Assembly: GCA_018673255.1 (NCBI GenBank)
Contig: JABHDC010000142.1
Span: 1-64,000 of the forward strand
Source of the DNA: Gemmatimonadota bacterium
GTDB taxonomy: Bacteria; Latescibacterota; UBA2968; UBA8231
Direction: 5' to 3'
Length of the DNA stretch: 64,000 bases
Part shown: piece by piece, positions 45,362 to 54,753 of the stretch
Position numbering within the stretch: position 1 is the stretch's first letter
How the letters are laid out: each line of letters starts with the position of its first letter
Notes under the pieces: model-generated
The model's input: the letters and a program-made list of their open reading frames with translations, nothing else
The model's database searches: none
Told to the model about the DNA's origin: nothing
Made by a program: the position numbers and the translations under genes

Positions 45362-45466
45362 GCGTCATATTTCACGCACACGGCGGGATAACACACTCTA
45401 ACTATATGATTATCCTATAGTTAGATGACGTGCGTGATATTTCACGTAACGCGTGACACCTCACGC
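45362..45466 (-). promoter_or_regulatory. Three 16-bp dyads, putative activator-binding (UAS) sites
   Basis: Three copies of GCGTGA-N4-TCACGC: 45362-45377 (one mismatch, left half), 45432-45447 (one mismatch, right half) and 45451-45466 (perfect). The first two share the ATATTTCACG core. Centre spacing is 70 and 19 bp. They begin 11 bp beyond the stop codon of the sigma-54 activator and lie upstream of the STAS/SUMF1 operon, so binding by the activator's C-terminal helix-turn-helix is the natural inference. Confidence 0.65.
45398..45424. repeat. AT-rich perfect inverted repeat
   Basis: CTAACTATA (45398-45406) and TATAGTTAG (45416-45424) form a perfect 9-bp inverted repeat around a 9-base spacer, placed between the first and second GCGTGA dyads. 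It is strikingly AT-rich for this GC-rich region and could bind a second regulator or a bending protein. Confidence 0.5.
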
Positions 45467-45476
45467 AGGCGGAGCC

Positions 45477-48400
45477 TCATCCACCCGGGCGTACGATCCC
45501 CAGACGCTTCATCTTGCTGCGCAAGGTCGCCTCGTGCAGACCCAGGATACGTGCCGCCCCATGGTCACCACGGATCACCCACTCCGTGTGGTTGAGCACG
45601 GCCTCAATGTGCTGCCGCTCATTCTGCTCGAGGCTTACATGGATCGCGTCGCGATCCCCACCGCCGGCAGGCGAGTGCAGTGAGAACTGCTCGGGCCCAA
45701 TATGGGGACCGGCACAGATGATGACGGCCCGCTGCACCGCGTGTTCGAGTTCGCGCACATTTCCAGGCCAGTCGTATTGCTCCAGGAGTTCACCTGCTTG
45801 TGGTGAGAGTCCTGCCATCTGCTTCCCGATATGGCCCGCCATGTTCTGCATGAAATAGAGAGCCAGCAGACGGATGTCACTGCGGCGCTCACGCAGCGGC
45901 GGCAGGCGCACAGGGAAGACACGAAGGCGGTAGAGTAGATCCTCCCGAAAGGTGTTCTCGCGCACCATCTGCGACAGGTCGCGATTGGTCGCCGCAATGA
46001 TGCGAACATCCGCCGTCAGCGTCCGGGTGCCGCCAACACGCTCGAAGGTGCGCTCTTCGAGCAATCGCAACAGCTTCACCTGGGCGGCAAGGGGCATGTC
46101 GCCGATCTCGTCGAGGAAGAGTGTGCCACCGTCGGCCAGTTCCGCCTTGCCCGCCTTGCGAGCGATCGCGCCGGTGAAGGCCCCCCGCTCGTGTCCGAAG
46201 AGTTCACTTTCCACCAGACTCTCAGGCAACGCGCCGCAGTGAACGTGGACCAGTGGACCCGAACTACGCTGACTCCACTCGTGCACGGCGCGTGCGGCCA
46301 GCCCTTTGCCTGTGCCAGTCTCCCCTTCGATCAGAACGGTGGCATCGGTGGGCGCAACTTCAGCCAGTTGCATCTGAACTCGTCTCAGAGGTTCGCTGTC
46401 ACCGACGAAATCGCTGGGGGTACCGCCAGCCAGGGTCTCGTGCAAGGCGGCGATGCGTGGATCCTCTTCCACGACCAACTCAACCCGGGCTGTTGTCGAT
46501 TCATTGAGGTCGGCATCCACTGCCCTGACCTGGAACACGTATTCCCCCAGAGGTAGATTCTGGAATTCAGCCCGTGAACCGGCCAGCATGTGCCAGTCCG
46601 ACTCATACCCTTCAAGACGGGCTCGATAGATCAGATGACCAACAGGTGTCGTATGGCTGCTGCCACTGATCTCGAAAGCCACCAGATTCGGCGGGCCGGC
46701 CAGACGAGCGGATGCCGTGGCCTCGTGGCGCTGGTTGGCCACCACAGCCGTCACGCACACGGACGGCGATTGCGCCAGCGGCTGGTAGCGACTCAAGCCT
46801 CCTTCGGTAGCGATCCACATCCGGCCCTGTCGATCCTGAAGGACCTGTTGGACCGCGTCGTGGATCAACCCCTCGCGACGGGAGAGACGCTGAAAAACGA
46901 CGCCATCATAGCGGAGAACACCATCGCCAAATGTGCTGAACCAGAGGTGTCCGCGATCGTCAGCCATGATGTGTGAGACGAAGCTGTCCGTGAACCCGTC
47001 TGCCGCCGTCAGATGCCGCCGCTGATCACCTCGCTCCGCGATCACACCACCCTCAGCCGTGCTGTACCAAAGGATGCCACCATCATCGACGAAGGGCGTC
47101 TTATTGACATCCAGAGACGATGCTGCGAACCATTCGCACGGCACCGCCTCAACGAAGTGACCGATGGCATCGTGAGTACGGATCCACATTGACCCATCCT
47201 CGACGGGCACGATGGCCAACACGGATATGTCCGGTATATGAGAAGAAAGGGCATCACCTTCAAGGCGGAACAGACCAAGGTCGGTGCCAAACCAGACACG
47301 GCCGGCCTTGTCCTTTGCCGAGCTGAGAACGGGTCGCCCTGGCCAACTCTCATCCTCGACTAGATCCACGCACACGTTGCCATCGAAGTGGCTCAGGCCG
47401 TGGGAGCCACCAATCCAGAGCCGGCCGTCATCGCCGAAAATGAGCGTCTGAATAATCCGGCCTCGCATCGGGGCCAGGTCGATCATCTGCCGACCATCAT
47501 GACACGACACGCCTGCCGTCGTCGCCAGCCAGAGTCTGCCGTCATCATCCTCGACCATGGCCAGGACACAGTCACTGGCCACGCCGTCCGCCACCGTGAA
47601 GTGGGCATGCTGCCCCGTGCTGCATCGAGTCAGACCACTGAGTGTGGCGATCCAGAGATCGCCGAGATGGTCCTCCTGTAGGTCCATTACCACGTTGTTG
47701 GCCAGGCCACGTTGCACATCGATGGCTTCGCACAGATCGGGGGACCGGCGGACACCGGCCCATGTTCCCGACCACAACTCCCCCTGCTGGTCCTGGTAGA
47801 CGGCGTGAATGTTGGCGGCCAGTGGATCCTCAGGCCGACTGACAAGGAGGAAATGCCCGTCGTCGTAGCGGCATAGACCCTCGGATGTACACGCCCACAG
47901 GCGATGTTGTCGGTCTTCATAGAAGGATCGGACGAGTTTTCCTCGCGTGGCTCCGTCTGGATCACCGGCGTGGAACCGACCGTCTCCGAACCGGGCGGCG
48001 CCATCGGCGGTGCCGACCCACACTTGCTGGCCCTGGGTCTCGTACAGACTCCAGATCTGCCCGTGAGGCAGTCCGTCTTCTACCGTGAATTGGGTCAGCT
48101 CATCCTGAGCAAATCGAGCCAGGCCGACGGGACTGCTCTTTGTAAACCCGCCACCGCCAACCCAGAGATCTCCATTCTGACAGATCAACAGTGAGCCCAC
48201 ACGCCGCGAGGCGAGCCTGTCACCCGGCTCGAATTGGTGAAACTGAACGCCATCGAATCGACAGAGCCCATCCTCACAGCCGATCCAGAGATCACCGGCC
48301 GCATCCTGTGCCAGTGCGTATACACAGTTGTGGGGCAAACCATCCTCGGTCGTGAAGACGACCAGATCGTGGCCTTCTATCCGACAGAGCCCCCCGAAGG

Positions 48401-48560
48401 TCCCAATCCAGAGACGCTGTTTGCTGTCAACGAAGAGACAATTGATGATGGCGTGTGGCAGACCGTCACGCGGGCCGAAGGTATGTAGCATACCTTGCCG
48501 GTATCCGGCGCCCAGGGGAACCCGTCGGCCGATGGTCGCAGTGGGCAGAGCGTCATCCAC
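45477..48560 (-). CDS. Propeller-sensor sigma-54-dependent transcriptional activator
   Basis: A 1027-residue one-component regulator. Residues about 25-610 are repeated two-component-regulator propeller blades (QRLWIGTFGGLCRIEG, GDLWIGCEDGLCRFDG and many more), about 625-690 a Y_Y_Y-type beta domain, 715-950 a sigma-54 AAA+ domain with Walker A GETGTGKG (746-753), sigma-54-contacting GAFTGA (793-798), LFLDEIGDMP and WPGNVRELEHAV, and the last 45 residues a Fis-type helix-turn-helix. No transmembrane segment separates sensor and AAA+ parts, unlike hybrid two-component propeller sensors, so sensing is probably cytoplasmic. GTG 48560 or ATG 48491 could be the start. Likely targets are the adjacent STAS/SUMF1 genes. 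Confidence 0.9.
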   Translation of the reverse strand: MDDALPTATIGRRVPLGAGYRQGMLHTFGPRDGLPHAIINCLFVDSKQRLWIGTFGGLCRIEGHDLVVFTTEDGLPHNCVYALAQDAAGDLWIGCEDGLCRFDGVQFHQFEPGDRLASRRVGSLLICQNGDLWVGGGGFTKSSPVGLARFAQDELTQFTVEDGLPHGQIWSLYETQGQQVWVGTADGAARFGDGRFHAGDPDGATRGKLVRSFYEDRQHRLWACTSEGLCRYDDGHFLLVSRPEDPLAANIHAVYQDQQGELWSGTWAGVRRSPDLCEAIDVQRGLANNVVMDLQEDHLGDLWIATLSGLTRCSTGQHAHFTVADGVASDCVLAMVEDDDGRLWLATTAGVSCHDGRQMIDLAPMRGRIIQTLIFGDDGRLWIGGSHGLSHFDGNVCVDLVEDESWPGRPVLSSAKDKAGRVWFGTDLGLFRLEGDALSSHIPDISVLAIVPVEDGSMWIRTHDAIGHFVEAVPCEWFAASSLDVNKTPFVDDGGILWYSTAEGGVIAERGDQRRHLTAADGFTDSFVSHIMADDRGHLWFSTFGDGVLRYDGVVFQRLSRREGLIHDAVQQVLQDRQGRMWIATEGGLSRYQPLAQSPSVCVTAVVANQRHEATASARLAGPPNLVAFEISGSSHTTPVGHLIYRARLEGYESDWHMLAGSRAEFQNLPLGEYVFQVRAVDADLNESTTARVELVVEEDPRIAALHETLAGGTPSDFVGDSEPLRRVQMQLAEVAPTDATVLIEGETGTGKGLAARAVHEWSQRSSGPLVHVHCGALPESLVESELFGHERGAFTGAIARKAGKAELADGGTLFLDEIGDMPLAAQVKLLRLLEERTFERVGGTRTLTADVRIIAATNRDLSQMVRENTFREDLLYRLRVFPVRLPPLRERRSDIRLLALYFMQNMAGHIGKQMAGLSPQAGELLEQYDWPGNVRELEHAVQRAVIICAGPHIGPEQFSLHSPAGGGDRDAIHVSLEQNERQHIEAVLNHTEWVIRGDHGAARILGLHEATLRSKMKRLGIVRPGG

Positions 48561-48811
48561 TCAAAGCCTGCTTCAACAGTGCTGCATCCTGGTATCGGTT
48601 GTCGTATCCCATCATGAATCCCTCTCCGTCTGGTAAAGGTGACCGGAAATGGGAGGGCACGGCAAGACCGGGTTCGGTGACGGTGGGCTGTTCCGATGCA
48701 GCCGCCATGACCAGACATATAGACCGCACCTCAACCGGGTCATACCTTCGGCGCCGGATCCCTCCGCATCCTGCGAGCAGGGACCATTCTTCTTTCCCTG
48801 GAGACCATGGC

Positions 48812-49681
48812 ATGAGTGGTGGCATGAGTGAGTCCCGTCACATTCAGCTTCTCGGGACCGGTGCCGGTGATGCGAATTTCGGTTTGCCGGATGCAGCGAA
48901 TCTGCCATTGAAGGATCAGCGTCGCTTTATCACCAATCACCTGACGCCGGATCTGCTCATCGACTTCAACCATCACACGCCCGGGGCGCTGGAGACATTC
49001 GGCATCGATCCAGCGACGATCCAGTATCTGCTCATCAGCCACGGCCACTTCGATCACTTCCAGCCCCTTGAGATCATCCGTTTCGCCGCATCCTTGCCGC
49101 ACCCGCTGAAGGTCTTCGGCAACAGCATGGTGATCGACACGCTCGAGTTGTGCAGGGACACGGTCTACAACGAGACGACCGGGCGATTCGCGGCCCGGCA
49201 GGAAGCGTGCAATTTCGAATCCACGAAGCTGGTCGTCGGATCGCCTCTTGATATCGGATCTGTGCACGTCACGCCGCTGCACGGCAATCACTCCATGAAC
49301 AAGAAGTATTGTATCATGGATGAGCAGGCCCTCAATTTCGTTGTCCGCGTGGGCGACAAGACGATCTTCTATGGTCTTGATTCATCCTACATGATGCCGG
49401 CAACGCTGGCACAGATGGCCGGTACCCATCTGGATCTGGCCATCATGGATGCCACCTTCGGACCCCGAGTGATCGATCCAGCCGTCTCCGGTCATCACAA
49501 CTGGGTCATGCTCGATGAAACCCTCGATGATCTGCGCGCCGGCGGATGTATCGACGAGCAGACGGTCATCGTCGCCGATCATCTCAGTTGCGGCAATGTC
49601 GGGCCGCATGAGCCAATGGCTCAGGAGCAGGCGCGCAAAGGGATCACGGTGGCGTACGACGGTCTGGTCCTGCCGCTGTGA
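48812..49681 (+). CDS. Metallo-beta-lactamase-fold hydrolase
   Basis: A 289-residue MBL-fold protein with the metal motif SHGHFDHF (H77, H79, D81, H82), later GNHSMNKK and VADHLSCGN histidines, and FYGLDSSYMMP with the bridging aspartate. The arrangement resembles PhnP/lactonase-type cytoplasmic phosphodiesterases. ATG 48812 has GGAG eight bases upstream; the open frame to 48455 overlaps the divergent regulator. It overlaps the next gene by four bases (GTGA), so they are coupled. Confidence 0.85.
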   Translation: MSGGMSESRHIQLLGTGAGDANFGLPDAANLPLKDQRRFITNHLTPDLLIDFNHHTPGALETFGIDPATIQYLLISHGHFDHFQPLEIIRFAASLPHPLKVFGNSMVIDTLELCRDTVYNETTGRFAARQEACNFESTKLVVGSPLDIGSVHVTPLHGNHSMNKKYCIMDEQALNFVVRVGDKTIFYGLDSSYMMPATLAQMAGTHLDLAIMDATFGPRVIDPAVSGHHNWVMLDETLDDLRAGGCIDEQTVIVADHLSCGNVGPHEPMAQEQARKGITVAYDGLVLPL

Positions 49682-51351
49682 CGAACCAGCCACGCCAGGA
49701 ACTCCTGATCTCCCACCTCGACGATCACGTCCTCTCGGGGCCGGTTGGCGCCGTCGCTCAGCCCGGGCACTGGCGGGCCATCCCTTATGAGGCCGAGGGC
49801 TTCGACGGCATGATGCTCGGTTGCGGTGAAGCGACATCTCCCGGCCCCATCCGTCTACGCCTGGGCGCCACAGGTGTGCATCGGGTCTGGCTCGGTCTGT
49901 ATGCGTGGCGAACGGGTACGATTCGTGTACGCCTCACCGATGACCTGTGCTGCACGCGCATGTCCACGCCGGCCCACGGCGTATTGGAACCAACCGTTCT
50001 GCACGAAGTCGAGTGGAAGACCTGTGATCTGGATGGTCAGGACTTGTGGCTGGAAGGGGCCTTCGATCGCCAGCCGCTGGCCGGTGCTCTGGCCTATGTA
50101 CGCCTCGAGCCACTGGATCAGAAGCCAGCCGATCTGCCCGCAGTCGGATCTGCCTCCGAAAGCTGGCGGGGCATGTGCATCACCAACGATGGCTGCGGTG
50201 TATTCCGGCAGGCCCCCCATCACCGCCCCGAAGACCTGCTTGAAACATTGGAGAGTATCCCGGACAGCAGTTGCATGCGTTCCCTGGTCTGGGGCAATGG
50301 CAATGCAGACAGCTGCAACTACCCCACCAAAGTCGGCAATCCTTTGTTCCTGCAGCAGTGGCAGGACCCACACGTGGCGGGTGACGGTGCCATTGGGCTA
50401 CCGAACGCACGTCAGTGGCAGGAGCCGGGTTGGGACAGTCTGCGTCTGGTAAGAGACTACACGCGGAAACGGGCGTGGGAATTGCACGTCTACATCCGCA
50501 TGGAGGCCTTCGCCGGTTCCTATCCGCACGAAGAACTGGTCTGGTCGCGGTTCTTCTACGATCATCCTCAGTGGTGGTGTCTGGATCGCAATGGACACCC
50601 GGTGAATCGACTCAGCTACGCCGTGCCCGAGGTGCAGGACCACATGCTGGATCTGATGGCTGAGATCAGCACCTACGATCCGGATGGCATCAGCCTGTGT
50701 CTCGTTCGGGGAATCCCCCTGGTTCTCTACGAACCGGTCATGGTAGCCGGTTTCCAGCAGCAGCACGGCGTGGATCCGCGGACCCTGGACGAACTCGACC
50801 CGCGTTGGCTCGACTATCAGGCTGAGATCTTCACCGCCTTCGTGCGCAGGGTTCGAGATCGGCTGCCCGAGCACCAGCGACTCTCCGTCATGGTGCCGGG
50901 CAACGAGGCCGAGTGTCGGCGCTGGGGACTGGATGTCGCGACGTGGGTCCGCGAGGGGCTGGTGGACGATCTGTATCCAGTGGGCCAGCGCTTCAACGTC
51001 ACCCATACGCACTACGACGCACCCGAGGCCGTGGACCTGAGCTACTTCCAGGCTCTGGAAGGACGTGGTTCGATACGGCTTATCCCGTGTTTCTACACGT
51101 GGACCCTCTACCGCGAGGATCCGGTCGCCTTCCGGCAACTGGTGCGGTCATTACTGGAGCAGGGCGCGGATCAGTACTGCATCTGGGACGGCGATGCGTC
51201 TTATGATGATGCGAAGGTCGGCGACATCGGGAATGAGAATTGGGATGGACCGGCGTATACCCCGGTGACGCCGCCGGCAGCTCGCACCGTGAATCTTTAT
51301 TCGCTCAATGGATTCCACATCCACGAATACGGTTCCTGCGAGGTGGTGTAG
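49678..51351 (+). CDS. TIM-barrel glycosidase-like protein of unknown specificity
   Basis: A 557-residue protein with an N-terminal beta domain (about residues 1-165; WLGLYAWRTGTIRVRL) and a barrel-like domain (about 170-540; ELHVYIRMEAFAG, GISLCLVRGIPLVLYEP, VMVPGNEAECRRWGLD, LIPCFYTWTLY, YCIWDGDASYDD) that resembles the GHL10-like hypothetical glycosidases. Catalytic carboxylates cannot be assigned with confidence. No signal peptide. It starts inside the stop codon of the metallo-hydrolase gene, suggesting a joint role. Confidence 0.68.
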   Translation: MTNQPRQELLISHLDDHVLSGPVGAVAQPGHWRAIPYEAEGFDGMMLGCGEATSPGPIRLRLGATGVHRVWLGLYAWRTGTIRVRLTDDLCCTRMSTPAHGVLEPTVLHEVEWKTCDLDGQDLWLEGAFDRQPLAGALAYVRLEPLDQKPADLPAVGSASESWRGMCITNDGCGVFRQAPHHRPEDLLETLESIPDSSCMRSLVWGNGNADSCNYPTKVGNPLFLQQWQDPHVAGDGAIGLPNARQWQEPGWDSLRLVRDYTRKRAWELHVYIRMEAFAGSYPHEELVWSRFFYDHPQWWCLDRNGHPVNRLSYAVPEVQDHMLDLMAEISTYDPDGISLCLVRGIPLVLYEPVMVAGFQQQHGVDPRTLDELDPRWLDYQAEIFTAFVRRVRDRLPEHQRLSVMVPGNEAECRRWGLDVATWVREGLVDDLYPVGQRFNVTHTHYDAPEAVDLSYFQALEGRGSIRLIPCFYTWTLYREDPVAFRQLVRSLLEQGADQYCIWDGDASYDDAKVGDIGNENWDGPAYTPVTPPAARTVNLYSLNGFHIHEYGSCEVV

Positions 51352-51414
51352 ATAGCCCGGCGCGCTACCGTAACCGTATCCCCCGACGCACCACTATCGC
51401 TGTGAGGAATCCAG

Positions 51415-52737
51415 GTGGAAGACGCCCTACTTTACCATCGCCTACAGTTCGCTTTCACGATCACTTTCCACTACCTGTTCCCGCAGCTGACGATGGGCCT
51501 GGCCGTGCTCATCGTCACCATGAAGTCCCTCGCGCTGCGTCGCAATGACGAAGGATATCACCGCGCCGCACGCCTGTGGATCCGGATCTTCGCCGTCAAC
51601 TTCGCCATGGGTGTGGTCACCGGCATTCCCATGGAGTTCCAGTTTGGCACGAACTGGGCCCGTTTCTCCGAACTGACGGGCAGCGTCATCGGGCAGACAC
51701 TGGCTCTGGAGGGAATGTTCTCCTTCTTCCTCGAGAGCTCCTTCATCGGACTCATGTTGTTCGGTGAAAAGAAGCTGGGACCACGCCTGCACTTTGGTTC
51801 GTGCATCCTCGTGCTTCTCGGTACCTGGCTCAGTGGCTTCTTCATCATCGCCACCCATGCTTGGATGCAGCATCCCGTCGGCTACGAAATCGACACCGCG
51901 GGGCGGATCACGCTGACCAGCATCGGTGCCCTGCTGAGCAACCCGTGGCTCTTCTGGGAATATGCGCACAACATGCTCGCCTCCATCGTCACCAGTGCCT
52001 TTGTCGTGGCCGGTGTGGGCGCCTTCTACCTGCTCTCGGGCCGACATGTGGAAGCGGGACAACGCTTCCTCCGTATTGCCGTCCCAGCGGGACTGATCGC
52101 CAGTGTGCTCGTCGCCTTCCCAACCGGTGATCAGCAGGCAGGCAATGTGGCACGTTATCAGCCGCCGACCCTGGCAGCGATGGAAGGGCTGTTTGAAACG
52201 CAATCCGGGGCCGGCATTGTGCTGATCGGCCAGCCCAACATGGCGCAGCGTCGGATCGACAATCCCCTGCACATCCCCTACATCCTCAGCCTCATCACCT
52301 ACAAACGCTTCGACGCCGAGGTGAGGGGCATGGACGCCTATCCGGCTGATGAATTGCCGACGAATGTGCCGCTGCTGTACTACAGCTTCCACACCATGGT
52401 TGGACTGGGCACCATCTTCATCGCCGTCATGAGTATGGCCGGGTTGTGGCTGTATAGAGGGAAACTCTTCGACGCTCCCCGACTGCTCTGGGTGCTGGTA
52501 GCGGCAGCTCCCTTCCCCTATGTGGCGACCACGGCAGGCTGGTGGACGGCGGAACTGGGGCGACAACCGTGGCTCGTCTACGGCCTGCTGCGCACCGCAG
52601 ACGGGGTGTCACCTTCAGTCTCTGCCGGCAATGCGCTGTTCACGCTGATCGGTTTTGTGGGGATCTACTTCGTTCTCGGCATCCTGTTCCTGGCCCTCGT
52701 GGGCCGCATCATCCACGCCGGACCGGAGAGAGACTGA
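51415..52737 (+). CDS. cydA: Cytochrome bd ubiquinol oxidase subunit I
   Basis: A 440-residue inner-membrane protein with nine hydrophobic segments. FTITFHYLFPQLTMG carries the heme-ligand H19, and GWWTAELGRQPWLVYG is the invariant GRQPW region. It is shorter than the E. coli subunit because the Q-loop is short, as in cyanide-insensitive-type oxidases. With CydB it reduces oxygen to water using quinol, with high oxygen affinity. GTG 51415 follows GAGGAATC. Four bases separate it from cydB. Confidence 0.96.
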   Translation: MEDALLYHRLQFAFTITFHYLFPQLTMGLAVLIVTMKSLALRRNDEGYHRAARLWIRIFAVNFAMGVVTGIPMEFQFGTNWARFSELTGSVIGQTLALEGMFSFFLESSFIGLMLFGEKKLGPRLHFGSCILVLLGTWLSGFFIIATHAWMQHPVGYEIDTAGRITLTSIGALLSNPWLFWEYAHNMLASIVTSAFVVAGVGAFYLLSGRHVEAGQRFLRIAVPAGLIASVLVAFPTGDQQAGNVARYQPPTLAAMEGLFETQSGAGIVLIGQPNMAQRRIDNPLHIPYILSLITYKRFDAEVRGMDAYPADELPTNVPLLYYSFHTMVGLGTIFIAVMSMAGLWLYRGKLFDAPRLLWVLVAAAPFPYVATTAGWWTAELGRQPWLVYGLLRTADGVSPSVSAGNALFTLIGFVGIYFVLGILFLALVGRIIHAGPERD

Positions 52738-52740
52738 GCC

Positions 52741-53820
52741 ATGGAAACGACCTGGTTGATCATTCTGGTCGGCATGCTGATCGCATATGTCATTCTCGAT
52801 GGCATGGACTTCGGCGCCGGCATCATCCATCTGTTCGTTGCGCGCGACAGGCACGAAGGTTCTCTGGTCCAGCGCGCGATCGGCCCATTCTGGGATGGCA
52901 ATGAGGTGTGGCTCATCGCCGCGGGCGGCGTGCTGTTCATGGCCTTCCCCACGCTGTATGCGTCGCTCTTCAGCGGTTTCTACCTGCCTTTCATGCTTGT
53001 GCTGTGGCTGTTCATTGGCCGTGGCCTGAGCATCGAGCTGCGGCATCAGCTCGACAACGATCTGTGGTATCGCTTCTGGGACGGGGCCTTCGGCGTCTGC
53101 AGTCTGCTCCTGGCCCTCCTCTTCGGCATCGCCTTCGGCAACATCCTGCGCGGGGTGAATCTGGGCGGCGTTGAAGCCGGTGCGACACTCTACGAACCCG
53201 TGTTCTTCTTCTCACCCCTGTGGACGGACTTCTTCCACCCGGGGAATCCGGGGGTCATCGACTGGTTCAGCCTGCTCATCGGCGTCATCGCGGTGCTCAC
53301 TCTTGCCATACACGGTGGCAACTGGATCATCCTGAAGATCGACAGTCGTTTTTCGCAGACCGTGCGACGCTTCAATCTGTGGATGACCGCTGTGCTGTTG
53401 CCCCTGATGATCCTGTCCCTGTTTGCCGTAGGCCATGTGAACGAGGCGATCAGGACTCGATTCACCCAGGACCTGTGGCTGGCACTGATCCCACTCATTG
53501 GGCTGTCCGCGTTGCTTCTGAGTCTGGTCTTTCTGGTTCGACGCCATGAGGCCGGGGCCTTTGCGGCGTCGAGTCTGTTCATTGCCGGCATGTTTGTCGC
53601 CGCCGTTGTGGGGATGTATCCGGTCGTGCTGCCGAGCACGAATGGGATTCATCCACCCCTGACGGTGTTCAGCACGGCGGCGCCGGCGTATTCGCTGCAC
53701 GTGGGAATACGCTGGTGGCTCCTGGCGATACTGCTCGTGGGCATCTACTCCGGCGTCATTCACTGGCTCCATCGAGGCAAGATCGCCAATGACGACGAGA
53801 GCTACACCGGGTATCACTGA
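52741..53820 (+). CDS. cydB: Cytochrome bd ubiquinol oxidase subunit II
   Basis: A 359-residue membrane protein with about eight segments and the CydB hallmarks ILDGMDFGAGIIHLF and IGPFWDGNEVWLIAAGG, then WFSLLIGVIAVLTLAIHGG. It forms the heterodimer with CydA. No cydX, cydCD or other assembly gene is evident nearby. The start is immediately after the cydA stop. Confidence 0.96.
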   Translation: METTWLIILVGMLIAYVILDGMDFGAGIIHLFVARDRHEGSLVQRAIGPFWDGNEVWLIAAGGVLFMAFPTLYASLFSGFYLPFMLVLWLFIGRGLSIELRHQLDNDLWYRFWDGAFGVCSLLLALLFGIAFGNILRGVNLGGVEAGATLYEPVFFFSPLWTDFFHPGNPGVIDWFSLLIGVIAVLTLAIHGGNWIILKIDSRFSQTVRRFNLWMTAVLLPLMILSLFAVGHVNEAIRTRFTQDLWLALIPLIGLSALLLSLVFLVRRHEAGAFAASSLFIAGMFVAAVVGMYPVVLPSTNGIHPPLTVFSTAAPAYSLHVGIRWWLLAILLVGIYSGVIHWLHRGKIANDDESYTGYH

Positions 53821-53835
53821 CGAAGGAGATCATCG

Positions 53836-54726
53836 ATGCAGGATCGAAGCAGAATTCTGGTCACCAGTTCACGGGACGCGACCCAGCAGCCCTCGTATCT
53901 GACCGTGCCGGAAGATCTGAAAGCGGACCGGCCGATGCCGCTCGTCGTCTCCCTGCATCCGTGGAGTTCAGACCTGGATGGCAGCCGAAATGTAGAACTC
54001 GAACGGCTCGTGGATGACCGCGGCTGGATCTACCTGTGGCCGAACTTCCGCGGTCGCAATGACACGCCCGAAGCGCTGGGATCAGAATTGGCCCAACAGG
54101 ATATTCTCGATGCCATCGACTGGGTCCGGGAACGGTATCCCGTTGACGACAACCAGATCTTCCTGACTGGTGAGTCCGGTGGAGGCCACATGACGATGCT
54201 CATGGCCGGACGGTATCCGGATCGATGGGCTGCAGCGGTGGCCTGGGTGGGGATCAGCGATCTGGCATCCTGGCACGAGACGCACAAGGATGGGAACTAC
54301 GGTGAGATGATCCGTCTCGCCGTCGGCGGCGCGCCAGGCGCGAGCCAGGCGATCGATGATGAACTGAAGGCTCGCTCACCGATCACACATCTGGCCAACG
54401 CGAAGGACGTCGCCCTTGAGATCGCCGCCGGCCGCCACGATGGCCACAAAGGATCGGTACCCATCCGGCACTCGCTCAACGCCTTCAACACCATCGCCAC
54501 AGCACGGGGTACCGACCTGATCACGGATGCCGAGATCGAGCAGATGAGCCGGGTCGATGGCCACCTGGATCAGCCACAGCCATCAGATCAGGTCACCGAC
54601 GCCTCATTCGGCACCGAGATCTTCCTTCGGCGACACGCCGGGCACGCAAGGGTGACAATCTTTGAGGGCGGGCACATGGGAATCGCGACGGCCACGATGG
54701 CGTGGTTTGAGGATCACACGCAGTAG
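53836..54726 (+). CDS. Alpha/beta hydrolase (prolyl oligopeptidase/esterase-like)
   Basis: A 296-residue alpha/beta hydrolase with LVVSLHPWSSD, nucleophile elbow GESGGGH (S114) and a final GGHMGIATA histidine region. Similar proteins are feruloyl/acetyl esterases or S9-type peptidases. No signal peptide. AGGAG precedes the ATG, 15 bp after cydB, so it may be cotranscribed with the oxidase and the nitrilase. Confidence 0.82.
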   Translation: MQDRSRILVTSSRDATQQPSYLTVPEDLKADRPMPLVVSLHPWSSDLDGSRNVELERLVDDRGWIYLWPNFRGRNDTPEALGSELAQQDILDAIDWVRERYPVDDNQIFLTGESGGGHMTMLMAGRYPDRWAAAVAWVGISDLASWHETHKDGNYGEMIRLAVGGAPGASQAIDDELKARSPITHLANAKDVALEIAAGRHDGHKGSVPIRHSLNAFNTIATARGTDLITDAEIEQMSRVDGHLDQPQPSDQVTDASFGTEIFLRRHAGHARVTIFEGGHMGIATATMAWFEDHTQ

Positions 54727-54753
54727 CCGACGAGCCTGAAGGAGGCCGCGAAC

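Noticed and set aside
51442..52566. 374-codon minus-strand open frame antisense to cydA
   Set aside because: cydA is unmistakable on the other strand; the antisense frame is low-complexity, charged and has no family features. It is a by-product of GC-rich codon use.
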